From positions 86,684 to 150,683 of the forward strand of contig NZ_JAGGNU010000040.1 in NCBI RefSeq assembly GCF_018614915.1: a stretch of DNA of 64,000 nt. Direction: 5' to 3'. The position numbers and the translations under genes are program-made. Positions 7,200-15,681 of the stretch are shown piece by piece. The stretch is from Variovorax paradoxus (GTDB lineage Bacteria; Pseudomonadota; Gammaproteobacteria; Burkholderiales; Burkholderiaceae_C). Numbering within the stretch: the stretch's first letter is position 1; each line of letters starts with the position of its first letter. Below the pieces are notes generated by a model. The model saw only the letters and a list, made by a program, of their open reading frames with translations, was not told the DNA's origin and searched no databases.

Positions 7200-9632
7200 A
7201 TGAAGAAGATGAAACTCGTGATGGTCGGCAACGGCATGGCCGGCGTGCGCACGCTCGAAGAACTGATCAAGATCGAGCCCGATCTCTACGACATCACCGT
7301 CTTCGGCGCCGAGCCGCATCCCAACTACAACCGCATCCTGCTGTCGCCGGTGCTCGCCGGCGAGCAGACGGTCGACGAGATCGTGCTCAACAGCTGGGAG
7401 TGGTATGCCGAGAACAAGATCACGCTGCACGCCGGCAAGAAGGTGGTCGAGGTCGATCGAGTCAAGCGCATCGTGCGCGCCGACGACGGCACCGAGGCCG
7501 CCTACGACCGGCTGCTGATGTGCACCGGCTCCAACCCCTTCATGCTGCCCGTGCCGGGCAAGGACCTGAAGGGCGTGATCGCCTACCGCGACATCGCCGA
7601 CACCGACTACATGATCGGGACCGCGAAGACGCACAAGAACGCGGTGGTCATCGGCGGCGGCCTGCTGGGCCTCGAGGCGGCCAACGGCCTGATGCTGCGC
7701 GGCATGAACGTGACGGTGGTGCACGTCATGCCCTGGCTCATGGAGCGCCAGCTCGACGACGTGGCCGGCAAGCTGCTGCAGAAGTCGCTGGAAGACCGCG
7801 GGCTCAAGTTCCTGATCGGCGCGCAGACGCAGGAGCTGGTGGGCGGCGACGAAGGCCGCGTCACCGCCATCCGCTTCAAGGACGGCACCGAAGTCGCGGC
7901 CGACCTGGTCGTGATGGCGGTCGGCATCCGTCCCAACGTCGAGCTGGCCGAGAAGATGCGGCTGCACTGCAACCGCGGCATCGTGGTCACCGACACCATG
8001 CAGACCGTGACCGATGCGCGCATCTACTCGGTCGGCGAATGCGCGGCGCACCGCGGCATCGCCTACGGGCTGGTGGCGCCCCTGTTCGAGCAGGCCAAGG
8101 TGGCGGCCAACCACCTGGCGCAGTTCGGCATCGGCCGTTACCTCGGATCGCTGACCTCGACCAAGCTCAAGGTCACGGGCATCGACCTGTTCTCGGCCGG
8201 CGAGTTCATGGGCGGCGAAGGCACCGAGGAGATCGTGATGAGCGATCCCTTCGGCGGCGTCTACAAGAAGCTCGTGATCAAGGACGACAAGCTGGTCGGC
8301 GCTTGCCTCTACGGCGACACGGTGGACGGCAGCTGGTACTTCAAGCTCCTGCGCGACGGCCGCAGCGTGCATGACATCCGCGACAAGCTGATGTTCGGCG
8401 AATCCAACATCGGCGACACCGGCCACGAGGGCCACAGCAAGGCCGCCAGCATGCCCGACGACGCCGAGGTCTGCGGCTGCAACGGCGTCAGCAAGGGCAC
8501 CATCTGCAAGGCGATCAAGGACAAGGGCCTGTTCACGCTCGAAGAGGTGAAGAAGCACACCAAGGCCAGCGCGTCCTGCGGCTCGTGCACCGGCCTGGTG
8601 GAGCAGATCCTGATGTTCACCGCCGGCGGCGACTACTCCGCCACGCCGAAGAAGAAAGCGGTCTGCAGCTGCACCGACGCCAGCCACCAGGACGTGCGCG
8701 ACGCGATCCGCAAGGAGCACTGGCTCACGCACGACGCGGTCTACCGCGGCCTCGGCTGGCGCACGCCCAACGGCTGCGCCACCTGCCGCCCGGCCGTCAA
8801 CTACTACGTGATCTCGACCTGGCCCAAGGAGGCGAAGGACGACCCGCAGAGCCGCTTCATCAACGAGCGCAGCCACGCCAACATCCAGAAGGACGGCACC
8901 TATTCGGTGATCCCGCGCATGTGGGGCGGCCACACCACGCCCGACGAGCTGCGCCGCATCGCGGATGCGGCCGACAAGTACAAGATCCCGACGGTCAAGG
9001 TCACGGGCGGCCAGCGCATCGACCTGCTGGGCGTGAAGAAGGAAGACCTGGAGAACGTCTGGAAGGACATCGGCATGCCTTCGGGCTTCGCCTACGCCAA
9101 GTCGCTGCGCACGGTGAAGACCTGCGTCGGCAGCGAGTGGTGCCGCTTCGGCACGCAGGACTCGACGCAGATGGGCAAGGACCTGGAGCGCGCGCTGTGG
9201 GCCATGTACTCGCCGCACAAGGTCAAGCTCGCCGTCTCGGGCTGCCCGCGCAACTGCGCCGAGGCCGGCATCAAGGACGTCGGCGTGATCGGCGTCGACT
9301 CGGGCTGGGAGCTCTACGTCGGCGGCAACGGCGGCATCAAGACCGAGGTGGCGCAGTTCCTCGTGAAGGTCAAGACCTCCGAGGAAGTGATGGAGTACGC
9401 CGGCGCCTTCCTGCAGCTGTACCGCGAGGAGGGCTGGTACCTGGAGCGCACGGTGCACTACATCGGCCGCGTCGGCCTGGACTACGTGAAGAAGAAGATT
9501 CTCGAGGACGCCGAAGGCCGCAAGGCCTTGTGGGAGCGGCTGCAGTTCGCGCTCGACGGCGAACCGGATCCGTGGTTCGAATCGAGCCAGGCCTCGGTCG
9601 ACGTGCGGCAGTTCACGCCGCTGACGGCGTGA
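7200..9632 (+). CDS. nirB: Assimilatory NAD(P)H nitrite reductase large subunit NirB
   Basis: Reduces nitrite to ammonium in the cytoplasm; 810 residues, normal for the family. The N-terminal FAD/NAD(P)H module begins KLVMVGNGMAGVRTLEEL, with a second dinucleotide fold at VVIGGGLLGLEAANGL. In the middle are BFD-like [2Fe-2S] cysteines (CGCNGVS and CGSCTG) and a second cysteine set (CSC and CATC). The C-terminal siroheme/[4Fe-4S] ligands are in TCVGSEWCRFG and SGCPRNC. The upstream gap to the kinase gene is 65 bp and shows no clear sigma-54 site. It heads the run nirB-pilJ-like-nirD-nasA-ybiB-cobA. Confidence 0.97.
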   Translation: MKKMKLVMVGNGMAGVRTLEELIKIEPDLYDITVFGAEPHPNYNRILLSPVLAGEQTVDEIVLNSWEWYAENKITLHAGKKVVEVDRVKRIVRADDGTEAAYDRLLMCTGSNPFMLPVPGKDLKGVIAYRDIADTDYMIGTAKTHKNAVVIGGGLLGLEAANGLMLRGMNVTVVHVMPWLMERQLDDVAGKLLQKSLEDRGLKFLIGAQTQELVGGDEGRVTAIRFKDGTEVAADLVVMAVGIRPNVELAEKMRLHCNRGIVVTDTMQTVTDARIYSVGECAAHRGIAYGLVAPLFEQAKVAANHLAQFGIGRYLGSLTSTKLKVTGIDLFSAGEFMGGEGTEEIVMSDPFGGVYKKLVIKDDKLVGACLYGDTVDGSWYFKLLRDGRSVHDIRDKLMFGESNIGDTGHEGHSKAASMPDDAEVCGCNGVSKGTICKAIKDKGLFTLEEVKKHTKASASCGSCTGLVEQILMFTAGGDYSATPKKKAVCSCTDASHQDVRDAIRKEHWLTHDAVYRGLGWRTPNGCATCRPAVNYYVISTWPKEAKDDPQSRFINERSHANIQKDGTYSVIPRMWGGHTTPDELRRIADAADKYKIPTVKVTGGQRIDLLGVKKEDLENVWKDIGMPSGFAYAKSLRTVKTCVGSEWCRFGTQDSTQMGKDLERALWAMYSPHKVKLAVSGCPRNCAEAGIKDVGVIGVDSGWELYVGGNGGIKTEVAQFLVKVKTSEEVMEYAGAFLQLYREEGWYLERTVHYIGRVGLDYVKKKILEDAEGRKALWERLQFALDGEPDPWFESSQASVDVRQFTPLTA

Positions 9633-9664
9633 ACGGGCGCGAAGCCGCCACTCGGAGAGATCAT

Positions 9665-10444
9665 TTGAAACGACGACTCTTCATCGCCTCGACCGCCCTG
9701 GTCGGCCTGGGCGCGCGCGCCCAGGTGGCCGACCTCAACGACGCCATCAACAAGGCCGGGCGCCAGCGCATGCTGTCGCAGCGTGCGAGCAAGGCCTACC
9801 TCGCGCTGGTGCACAAAGTGGAGGCACGCAGCGCCCAGCAGGTGCTGGACCGGTCCATCGCCCTGTTCGACCGCCAACTGGTCGAGCTCAAGACCTTCGC
9901 GCCCAGCGCCGCCATCCGCGGCACCTACGACGCGCTTGCCGTCGCCTGGAGCGACTTCAAGAGAGAACTGACCAGTCTCGCACCGAGCAATGACCACGCG
10001 GCCAAGGTCGTCAAGCTGGACGCCGCGGTGCTCGCCCTGGCACACCAGGGCACGACGCAGTACGAAGCAGCCTCGGGCAAGTCGGTGGGCAAGCTGGTCA
10101 ACATCGCGGGCCGGCAGCGCATGCTGTCGCAACGCATGGCCAAGTTCTACCTGGCCAATGCCCTTCAGATCGACCCGGCCGGCAGCGTCGCCGAGATCGC
10201 CAAGGCGCGCTCGGAGTTCGTTGCAGCACTGGAAATCCTGCGGGGCGCGCCCGAGGCCACGGCGCAGATCAAGGAAGAGCTGGTGCTGGCCGATGCGCAG
10301 TGGGTGTTTTTCAATCACGGCCTTCAGCGCGTGGAAGGCGCCGGCGCGTCGCCCAAGCTCATGTCCGACGTGTTCGTCACCAGCGAGAACCTGCTGTCGA
10401 TCATGGATCGCGTCACCGGCCTGTATTCCAACCTCGAAACCTAG
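9665..10444 (+). CDS. Secreted PilJ/NarX-type sensor-domain protein
   Basis: A 259-residue protein with an export signal of about 20 residues that looks Tat-like (KRRLFIAST, ending in GARAQ). It carries two copies of the PilJ/NarX motif, INKAGRQRMLSQR at 28-40 and VNIAGRQRMLSQR at 145-157, 117 residues apart. There is no membrane helix after the signal and no output domain, so it is probably a periplasmic binding or sensing protein. The same tandem motif with the same spacing occurs in the ANTAR regulator at 2601-3881. The start is TTG 9665, supported by GGAG at 9654-9657. It lies between nirB and nirD, which suggests a role tied to nitrate or nitrite. Confidence 0.8.
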   Translation: MKRRLFIASTALVGLGARAQVADLNDAINKAGRQRMLSQRASKAYLALVHKVEARSAQQVLDRSIALFDRQLVELKTFAPSAAIRGTYDALAVAWSDFKRELTSLAPSNDHAAKVVKLDAAVLALAHQGTTQYEAASGKSVGKLVNIAGRQRMLSQRMAKFYLANALQIDPAGSVAEIAKARSEFVAALEILRGAPEATAQIKEELVLADAQWVFFNHGLQRVEGAGASPKLMSDVFVTSENLLSIMDRVTGLYSNLET

Positions 10445-10455
10445 AGAGACCCGTC

Positions 10456-10881
10456 ATGAGTGAATGGAAAGTCATCTGCCGCGTCGACGACATCCCCGTG
10501 CTCGGCGCGCGCCGCGTGGCGAGGCCGGTGGGCGTGGACGTCGCGGTCTTCCGCAATGCCGAGAACCAGGTGTTCGCGCTGCTCGACCGCTGCCCGCACA
10601 AGGGCGGGCCGCTCTCCCAGGGCATCGTGTTCGGCACCAGCGTGGCCTGCCCGCTGCACAACTGGGCGATCGGCCTTGACGACGGCTGCGCGAAGTCGCC
10701 CGACGCGGGCTGCACGCCGCGCTTCGCGGTCAAGGTCGAAGATGAGCGGGTCATGCTGGATGCGCGCGAACTGGCAACGCTCGCGCTCGATCTGGCTGCG
10801 CCTCGCGCGGGTCCCGGCGCCGCGACGGCCGGCAAGCTGGGTGACGCGAGCTTCGACGTCCAGGCGCCCCACGGCATATAG
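10456..10881 (+). CDS. nirD: Nitrite reductase small subunit NirD
   Basis: A 141-residue Rieske-fold partner of NirB. The Rieske-type boxes CPHKGGPLS and CPLHNW retain cysteine and histidine at the cluster positions, so a [2Fe-2S] centre is plausible, unlike many NirD proteins that have lost them. The start is ATG 10456. Beyond about residue 105 the C-terminus is an Ala/Gly-rich extension longer than in most NirD proteins. It is followed by a truncated duplicate of the nasA start. Confidence 0.93.
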   Translation: MSEWKVICRVDDIPVLGARRVARPVGVDVAVFRNAENQVFALLDRCPHKGGPLSQGIVFGTSVACPLHNWAIGLDDGCAKSPDAGCTPRFAVKVEDERVMLDARELATLALDLAAPRAGPGAATAGKLGDASFDVQAPHGI

Positions 10882-10901
10882 GCGCAGCAAGGCATACGGT
10901 A

Positions 10902-11018
10902 ATGAAAGAGACCCACTCCACCTGCCCCTACTGCGGCGTGGGCTGCGGACGCGCCTGCGGCGGTCCGCTTCGCGGTGCATGTGAACGCCGCAGCCTGGAC
11001 GTTGGTTGCCATGACTGA
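10902..11018 (+). pseudogene. Truncated duplicate of the nasA 5' end
   Basis: A 38-codon open frame beginning MKETHSTCPYCGVGCG, nearly the same as the true NasA start MTETRSTCPYCGVGCGV. The exact 32-nt match is at 10917-10948 and 11026-11057, an offset of 109 bp, which is not a multiple of three. After the cysteine motif the frame drifts into unrelated sequence and stops at 11018, overlapping the nasA ATG by eight bases (11011-11018). The flanking codons differ between the copies (KETH versus TETR), so this is not a simple assembly stutter. It may be a recombination scar or may act as an overlapping leader peptide. Confidence 0.75.
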
Positions 11019-13815
11019 AACACGATCCACCTGCCCCTACTGCGGCGTGGGCTGCGGCGTGATCATCGAGTCCGATGGCGCGCAGATCACCGGCGTGCGC
11101 GGCGATCCCGAGCACCCGGCCAACTTCGGCCGCCTGTGCACCAAGGGCTCGACCCTGCACCTGACCGCCAGCGCGGCGGTCACCTTGCAGACGCGCCTGC
11201 TGCAACCGATGCGGCGTGCCGAGCGCGGCGCAGCGCCCCAAGCCGTCGGCTGGGACACGGCGCTCGACACGGCAGCCGACAAGTTCGCCCAGGTGATCCG
11301 CGACCACGGCCCCGACGCCGTCGGCTTCTACGTCTCGGGCCAGCTGCTCACCGAGGACTACTACGTCTTCAACAAGCTGGCCAAGGGCCTCGTCGGCACC
11401 AACAACATCGACACCAACTCGCGCCTGTGCATGAGCAGCGCGGTGGCGGGCTACAAGAAGACGCTGGGTGCCGACGCGCCGCCGGCATGCTACGACGACC
11501 TGAAGCACGCCGAGTGCCTGTTCATCGCTGGCAGCAACACCGCCTGGGCCCATCCGATCCTGTTCCGCCGCATCGAGGATGCGAAGGCGGCCAACCCGGC
11601 GCTGAAGATCGTCGTGGCCGATCCGCGCCGTACCGACACCTGCGAGATCGCCGACCTGCACTTGGCCATCCAGCCGGGCACCGACGTCATGCTCTTCAAC
11701 GGCATGCTGCACCTGATGCTGTGGGAAGGCTGGACCGATGCGCGCTACATCGCCGCCCACACCAGCGGCTTCGAGGCGCTCAAGGCCACCGTGCGCGACT
11801 GCACGCCCGATCGCGTGGCGCAGACCTGCGGCATCTCCAAGGACGACCTGCTGCAGGCCGCGCGCCTGTTCGCCACCTCGGCCGCGACCCTGAGCCTCTA
11901 CTGCCAGGGCCTGAACCAGTCCTCGTCCGGCACGGCCAAGAACGCCGCGCTGATCAACCTGCATCTCGCGACCGCACAGATCGGCAAACCCGGCGCCGGC
12001 CCCTTTTCGCTGACCGGCCAGCCCAACGCCATGGGCGGGCGCGAAGTCGGCGGCCTGGCCAACCTGCTGTCGGCGCATCGCGAGCTGGCCAACCCCGACC
12101 ATCGCGCCGAGGTCGCCGCGCTGTGGGGACTGCCTTCGGTGCCCGAGAAGCCCGGCAAGACCGCGGTCGAGATGTTCCAGGCCGCCGCCGACGGCGAGAT
12201 CCGCGCGCTGTGGATCGCCTGCACCAACCCGGCGCAGTCGATGCCCGACCAGTCCACCGTGCGCCGCGCACTCGAGCGCTGCGAATTCGTGGTGGTCCAG
12301 GAAGCCTTCTCGACCACCTCCACCTGCGGCTTCGCCGACCTGCTGCTGCCGGCCACCACCTGGGGCGAGAAGAGCGGCACCGTCACCAACAGCGAGCGCC
12401 GCATCTCGCGCGTGCGGCCGGCCGTCGCGGCACCAGGCGAAACGCGCGACGACTGGGCCATCGGAACGGCTTTCGCGTGCCGGCTCGAAGCACGGCTGGG
12501 ACGCACGAACACGCTGTTCCCCTACCCGAACGCGGAAGCCGTGTGGAACGAGCATCGCGAATCGACGCGCGGCCGCGATCTGGACATCACCGGCATGAGC
12601 TACGCGATGCTCGAAGCCGCGCCGCAGCAATGGCCGCTGCGCGAAGGCGAAGCCACCGGCCGCGCCCGACTCTACGAAGACGGCGTGTTCGCCACGCCCG
12701 ATGGCCGCGCGCGCTTCGCCGACGTCGCCTACAAGCCGGTGGCCGAGGCGCGCGAAGCGCGCTATCCCTTCTCGCTCAACACCGGGCGGCTGCGCGACCA
12801 GTGGCACGGCATGAGCCGAACCGGCACGCTGGGCCGCCTGTTCGGCCACGCGGCCGAGCCCACGGTGCAGATGCACGCGCAGGACATGGCACGGCGCCAG
12901 TTGAAGGAAGGCGACCTGGTGCACGTCACCTCGCGGCGCGGCTCGATCGTGCTGCCCGTGGCGGCCAGCGCCGAGGTGGGCATGAGCCAGGCCTTCATCG
13001 CCATGCACTGGGGCGAGGAATACCTGAGCGGCCGCTCGAGCACCGGCGAACGGCTGGCCGGCGTCAACGCACTCACGACGCCGGCCTTCTGCCCCGATTC
13101 GAAGCAGCCCGAGCTCAAGCATGCGGCGGTCAAAATCCTCAAGGCCGAGCTTCCCTGGTCGCTGCTGGCGGTCGCCTGGCTGCCGCCGGATGCGGCGCTG
13201 CATGTCCGCGAGGCCCTGCGCGAATTGATGCCGTCGTTCTCGTTTGCGAGCTGCGTGCCCTTCGGCAGCGGCGGCGCTCTGGAGGGCAGCGGGCCGGAAC
13301 GCACCGGCATCCTTTTTCGCGCGGCCGCCTACGAGGCGCCGCCCAACGACGTGCTGGTGCGCATCGAAAGCCTGCTGGCGCTCGGCGGCGCCGACACCCT
13401 GCGCTATGCCGACGCCAAGCACGGGCAGCGGCGCGCGGCGCGGCTGGTGCGCGACGGCAATGACGCGCACCTCGAAGGCTTCCTCTTGGCTGGCGACACG
13501 CGCGCCGAGGCCTGGATCAAGACCCTGCTGCAGGACCAGCTGCCCGCGCAGGCCTATGGCCGGCAGCTGCTCAAGCCCGGCGCCGCCGCCCCGGCCGGCG
13601 TGGCGGCACGCGGCAAGGTCGTGTGCAGCTGCTTCGGCGTGACGCAGACCGCGATCGGCGAACAACTGGCGACGGCTTCGGGCTCCGATGCGGAGCGCCT
13701 GGCCCAATTGCAGGGCGCGCTGAAATGCGGCACCAACTGCGGCTCTTGCCTGCCCGAACTCAAGCGCCTGGTGCGCGCGGACGCGGCGCCAATGATCTCG
13801 CCGGCATTTGCATGA
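11011..13815 (+). CDS. nasA: Assimilatory nitrate reductase catalytic subunit NasA
   Basis: Cytoplasmic molybdenum bis-MGD nitrate reductase, 934 residues. The N-terminal [4Fe-4S] ligands are C8, C11 and C15 in CPYCGVGC plus the cysteine in GRLCTKGST. The molybdopterin oxidoreductase and dinucleotide-binding domains follow. A C-terminal BFD-like [2Fe-2S] domain (VVCSCFGVTQ and CGTNCGSCLP) is the feature of Klebsiella-type NasA that takes electrons from an NADH-linked partner. ATG 11011 is chosen because the family starts directly before the cysteine motif; an in-frame ATG at 10975 would add 12 unrelated residues. Its stop overlaps an in-frame upstream ATG of ybiB. The cofactor gene mog is at 21465. 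Confidence 0.96.
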   Translation: MTETRSTCPYCGVGCGVIIESDGAQITGVRGDPEHPANFGRLCTKGSTLHLTASAAVTLQTRLLQPMRRAERGAAPQAVGWDTALDTAADKFAQVIRDHGPDAVGFYVSGQLLTEDYYVFNKLAKGLVGTNNIDTNSRLCMSSAVAGYKKTLGADAPPACYDDLKHAECLFIAGSNTAWAHPILFRRIEDAKAANPALKIVVADPRRTDTCEIADLHLAIQPGTDVMLFNGMLHLMLWEGWTDARYIAAHTSGFEALKATVRDCTPDRVAQTCGISKDDLLQAARLFATSAATLSLYCQGLNQSSSGTAKNAALINLHLATAQIGKPGAGPFSLTGQPNAMGGREVGGLANLLSAHRELANPDHRAEVAALWGLPSVPEKPGKTAVEMFQAAADGEIRALWIACTNPAQSMPDQSTVRRALERCEFVVVQEAFSTTSTCGFADLLLPATTWGEKSGTVTNSERRISRVRPAVAAPGETRDDWAIGTAFACRLEARLGRTNTLFPYPNAEAVWNEHRESTRGRDLDITGMSYAMLEAAPQQWPLREGEATGRARLYEDGVFATPDGRARFADVAYKPVAEAREARYPFSLNTGRLRDQWHGMSRTGTLGRLFGHAAEPTVQMHAQDMARRQLKEGDLVHVTSRRGSIVLPVAASAEVGMSQAFIAMHWGEEYLSGRSSTGERLAGVNALTTPAFCPDSKQPELKHAAVKILKAELPWSLLAVAWLPPDAALHVREALRELMPSFSFASCVPFGSGGALEGSGPERTGILFRAAAYEAPPNDVLVRIESLLALGGADTLRYADAKHGQRRAARLVRDGNDAHLEGFLLAGDTRAEAWIKTLLQDQLPAQAYGRQLLKPGAAAPAGVAARGKVVCSCFGVTQTAIGEQLATASGSDAERLAQLQGALKCGTNCGSCLPELKRLVRADAAPMISPAFA

Positions 13816-13901
13816 GCGCACCAGCCATTTCCCTTCCTGCGCCTCGGGGCATAAGCGCACACGCTTTGCGGCATAAGCCTTGCGGGACAATCGGCTCACC
13901 C

Positions 13902-14816
13902 ATGGGAATCAGCCACTACATCAAGGAAATCGGCCGCGGTGCGCGCGGCGCGAAGCCGCTGAACCGCGAGCAGGCCTGCGACCTGTTCGGGCAGGTGCTC
14001 GACGGCAGCGTCACCGACCTGGAGACCGGCGCCTTCTGCCTGGCCATGCGCATCAAGGGCGAGACGCCTGAGGAACTGGCCGGCTTCCTCGACGCCACGC
14101 ACGCACGCCTCGAACGCTTTCCCGCCACCGAGCGGCCGCTGGTGGTGCTGCCCAGCTACAACGGCGCGCGCCGGCTGCCGGTGCTGACGCCCCTGCTGGC
14201 GCTGCTGCTGGCGCGCGAAGGCCTACCGGTACTGGTCCACGGCGCCGCCAGCGAATCGACCCGGGTGCTGGCCTCCAACGTGCTCGCGGCGCTCGACGTG
14301 CAGCCGCTCGCAGCCATCCGCCCCATCGCCGACGGCGAAGCGGTCTTCGCGCCGACCGAGCTGCTGAGCCCGGGCCTCAAGCGCCTGCTCGACGTGCGGC
14401 GCGTGGTCGGCCTGCGCAATCCAGGCCACAGCGTGGTCAAGCTCATGCAGCCGAGCCAGGGCGCCTGCGTGGTGGTCGGCAGCTACACGCATCCCGCCTA
14501 TGCCGAGTCGATGGCCGCGACCTTCGCGCTGCTGGGCATGACCGCCCTGCTCTCGCGCGGCCTCGAAGGCGAGAGCGTGGCCGATCCGCGCCGCACCGCC
14601 CAGGTCGACGGCTTCGTCCGCGGCCGACGCATCGAGCTGCAATCCCAACAGCCCGGCACGCAGTCCGACGTGCCGGGTCTGCCGAGCGAGATCGACATCG
14701 CCACGACCGCCGCCTATACGCGGCGCGTCCTGGCCGGCGAGCTGCCGGTGCCGGACGCGATCGCGCAACAGGTCCGGCAGGTCCTGCAACTGGCCCAACA
14801 GACGGAGTACACATGA
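13902..14816 (+). CDS. ybiB: YbiB / TrpD2-type nucleic-acid-binding protein
   Basis: A 304-residue member of the anthranilate phosphoribosyltransferase-like family lacking Trp-biosynthetic activity. E. coli YbiB is known to bind nucleic acid and is linked to the LexA response. The start ATG 13902 (MGISHYIKEIGRGARGAK) fits the family; an in-frame ATG at 13812 overlapping the nasA stop would add 30 poorly conserved residues but could serve translational coupling. The last four bases couple it to cobA (ATGA). Its position between nasA and cobA suggests it is transcribed with nitrate genes, with no obvious biochemical reason. Confidence 0.85.
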   Translation: MGISHYIKEIGRGARGAKPLNREQACDLFGQVLDGSVTDLETGAFCLAMRIKGETPEELAGFLDATHARLERFPATERPLVVLPSYNGARRLPVLTPLLALLLAREGLPVLVHGAASESTRVLASNVLAALDVQPLAAIRPIADGEAVFAPTELLSPGLKRLLDVRRVVGLRNPGHSVVKLMQPSQGACVVVGSYTHPAYAESMAATFALLGMTALLSRGLEGESVADPRRTAQVDGFVRGRRIELQSQQPGTQSDVPGLPSEIDIATTAAYTRRVLAGELPVPDAIAQQVRQVLQLAQQTEYT

Positions 14817-15601
14817 GCCATCTTTCCCATCAAGGCAGCTGCACCTTGGTCGGTGCGGGTCCCGGCGATCCCGAGCTGCTGACCATCAAGGCCGTCAAGG
14901 CGATCCAGGCGGCCACGGTGCTGCTGGTCGACGACCTCGTCAACGAAGAGGTCCTGGCCTATGCGCGGCCCGGCGCACGCATCGTCCACGTCGGCAAGCG
15001 CGGCGGCTGCAGGAGCACGCCGCAGGCCTTCATCGAGCGCCTCATGATCACCGCGGTGCGCGAGGGCGAGACCGTGGTGCGCCTCAAGGGCGGCGACCCC
15101 TTCATCTTCGGCCGCGGCGGCGAGGAGGTGGAGCACCTGCGCGAGGAAGGCATCGAGGTGCGGGTGGTCAACGGCATCACCGCCGGGCTGGCGGCCGTCA
15201 CGGCGCTGGGCGTTCCGCTCACCCACCGCGACCATGCGCAAGGCGTGGTGTTCGTCACCGGCCATGCCAAAACGGGTCATGCGGCCGGCGAGCATCCGAC
15301 CGACTGGCGCGCCCTCGCGAAGACGGCGCGCGACGCGCGGCTCACCCTCGTGATCTACATGGGCGTCACCGGCATGGCGCACATCCAGGCCGAGCTGCTG
15401 CACGGCCTGGCGGGCGATACGCCGGTGGCGGTGATCCAGCACGCCAGCCTGCCGCAGCAGCGCCACGTCGCGACCACGCTCGCGCGCCTGCCCTCCGACC
15501 TGGCGGCCGCGGGGCTCGGCAGCCCCTCGGTGATCGTGGTCGGCGACGTGCTGCGCGGCCTGGCCGCGGCCGGCGTGCCGGCGACGCGCTTCGGCACCTG
15601 A
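14813..15601 (+). CDS. cobA: Uroporphyrinogen-III C-methyltransferase (siroheme synthesis)
   Basis: A 262-residue SUMT that makes precorrin-2 from uroporphyrinogen III using two SAM, the first committed step to the siroheme of NirB. Family motifs are GAGPGDPELLTIKA near the N-terminus, VRLKGGDPFIFGRGGEE in the centre and VVNGITAGLAAVTALGVPLT. No CysG-type dehydrogenase/chelatase domain is fused, so that activity must come from elsewhere. It is coupled to ybiB by ATGA at 14813 and ends the nas cluster. Confidence 0.94.
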   Translation: MSHLSHQGSCTLVGAGPGDPELLTIKAVKAIQAATVLLVDDLVNEEVLAYARPGARIVHVGKRGGCRSTPQAFIERLMITAVREGETVVRLKGGDPFIFGRGGEEVEHLREEGIEVRVVNGITAGLAAVTALGVPLTHRDHAQGVVFVTGHAKTGHAAGEHPTDWRALAKTARDARLTLVIYMGVTGMAHIQAELLHGLAGDTPVAVIQHASLPQQRHVATTLARLPSDLAAAGLGSPSVIVVGDVLRGLAAAGVPATRFGT

Positions 15602-15681
15602 CCCGGCCGTTCGGACAGTCGGCGCGCTGCAGCTGCAGCCCTAAAATCGCCCAGCCCTCGAACAACGGGCGGGAGATCACG

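Noticed and set aside
3985..7203. 1072-codon plus-strand open frame across narK and opposite the kinase gene
   Set aside because: It is antisense or out of frame to clear genes and is a low-complexity Arg/Gly/His-rich translation, as expected for shadows in GC-rich DNA.
7131..9458. 775-codon minus-strand frame opposite nirB
   Set aside because: Shadow of nirB with His/Asp/Val-rich composition and no motifs.
13866..13891. Internal promoter TTGCGG/GACAAT before ybiB
   Set aside because: The spacer is 14 bp and the -10 is poor.
10441..13899. 1152-codon minus-strand open frame opposite nirD-nasA
   Set aside because: No domain is recognisable; it mirrors nasA codon positions and has no ribosome binding site or family similarity.
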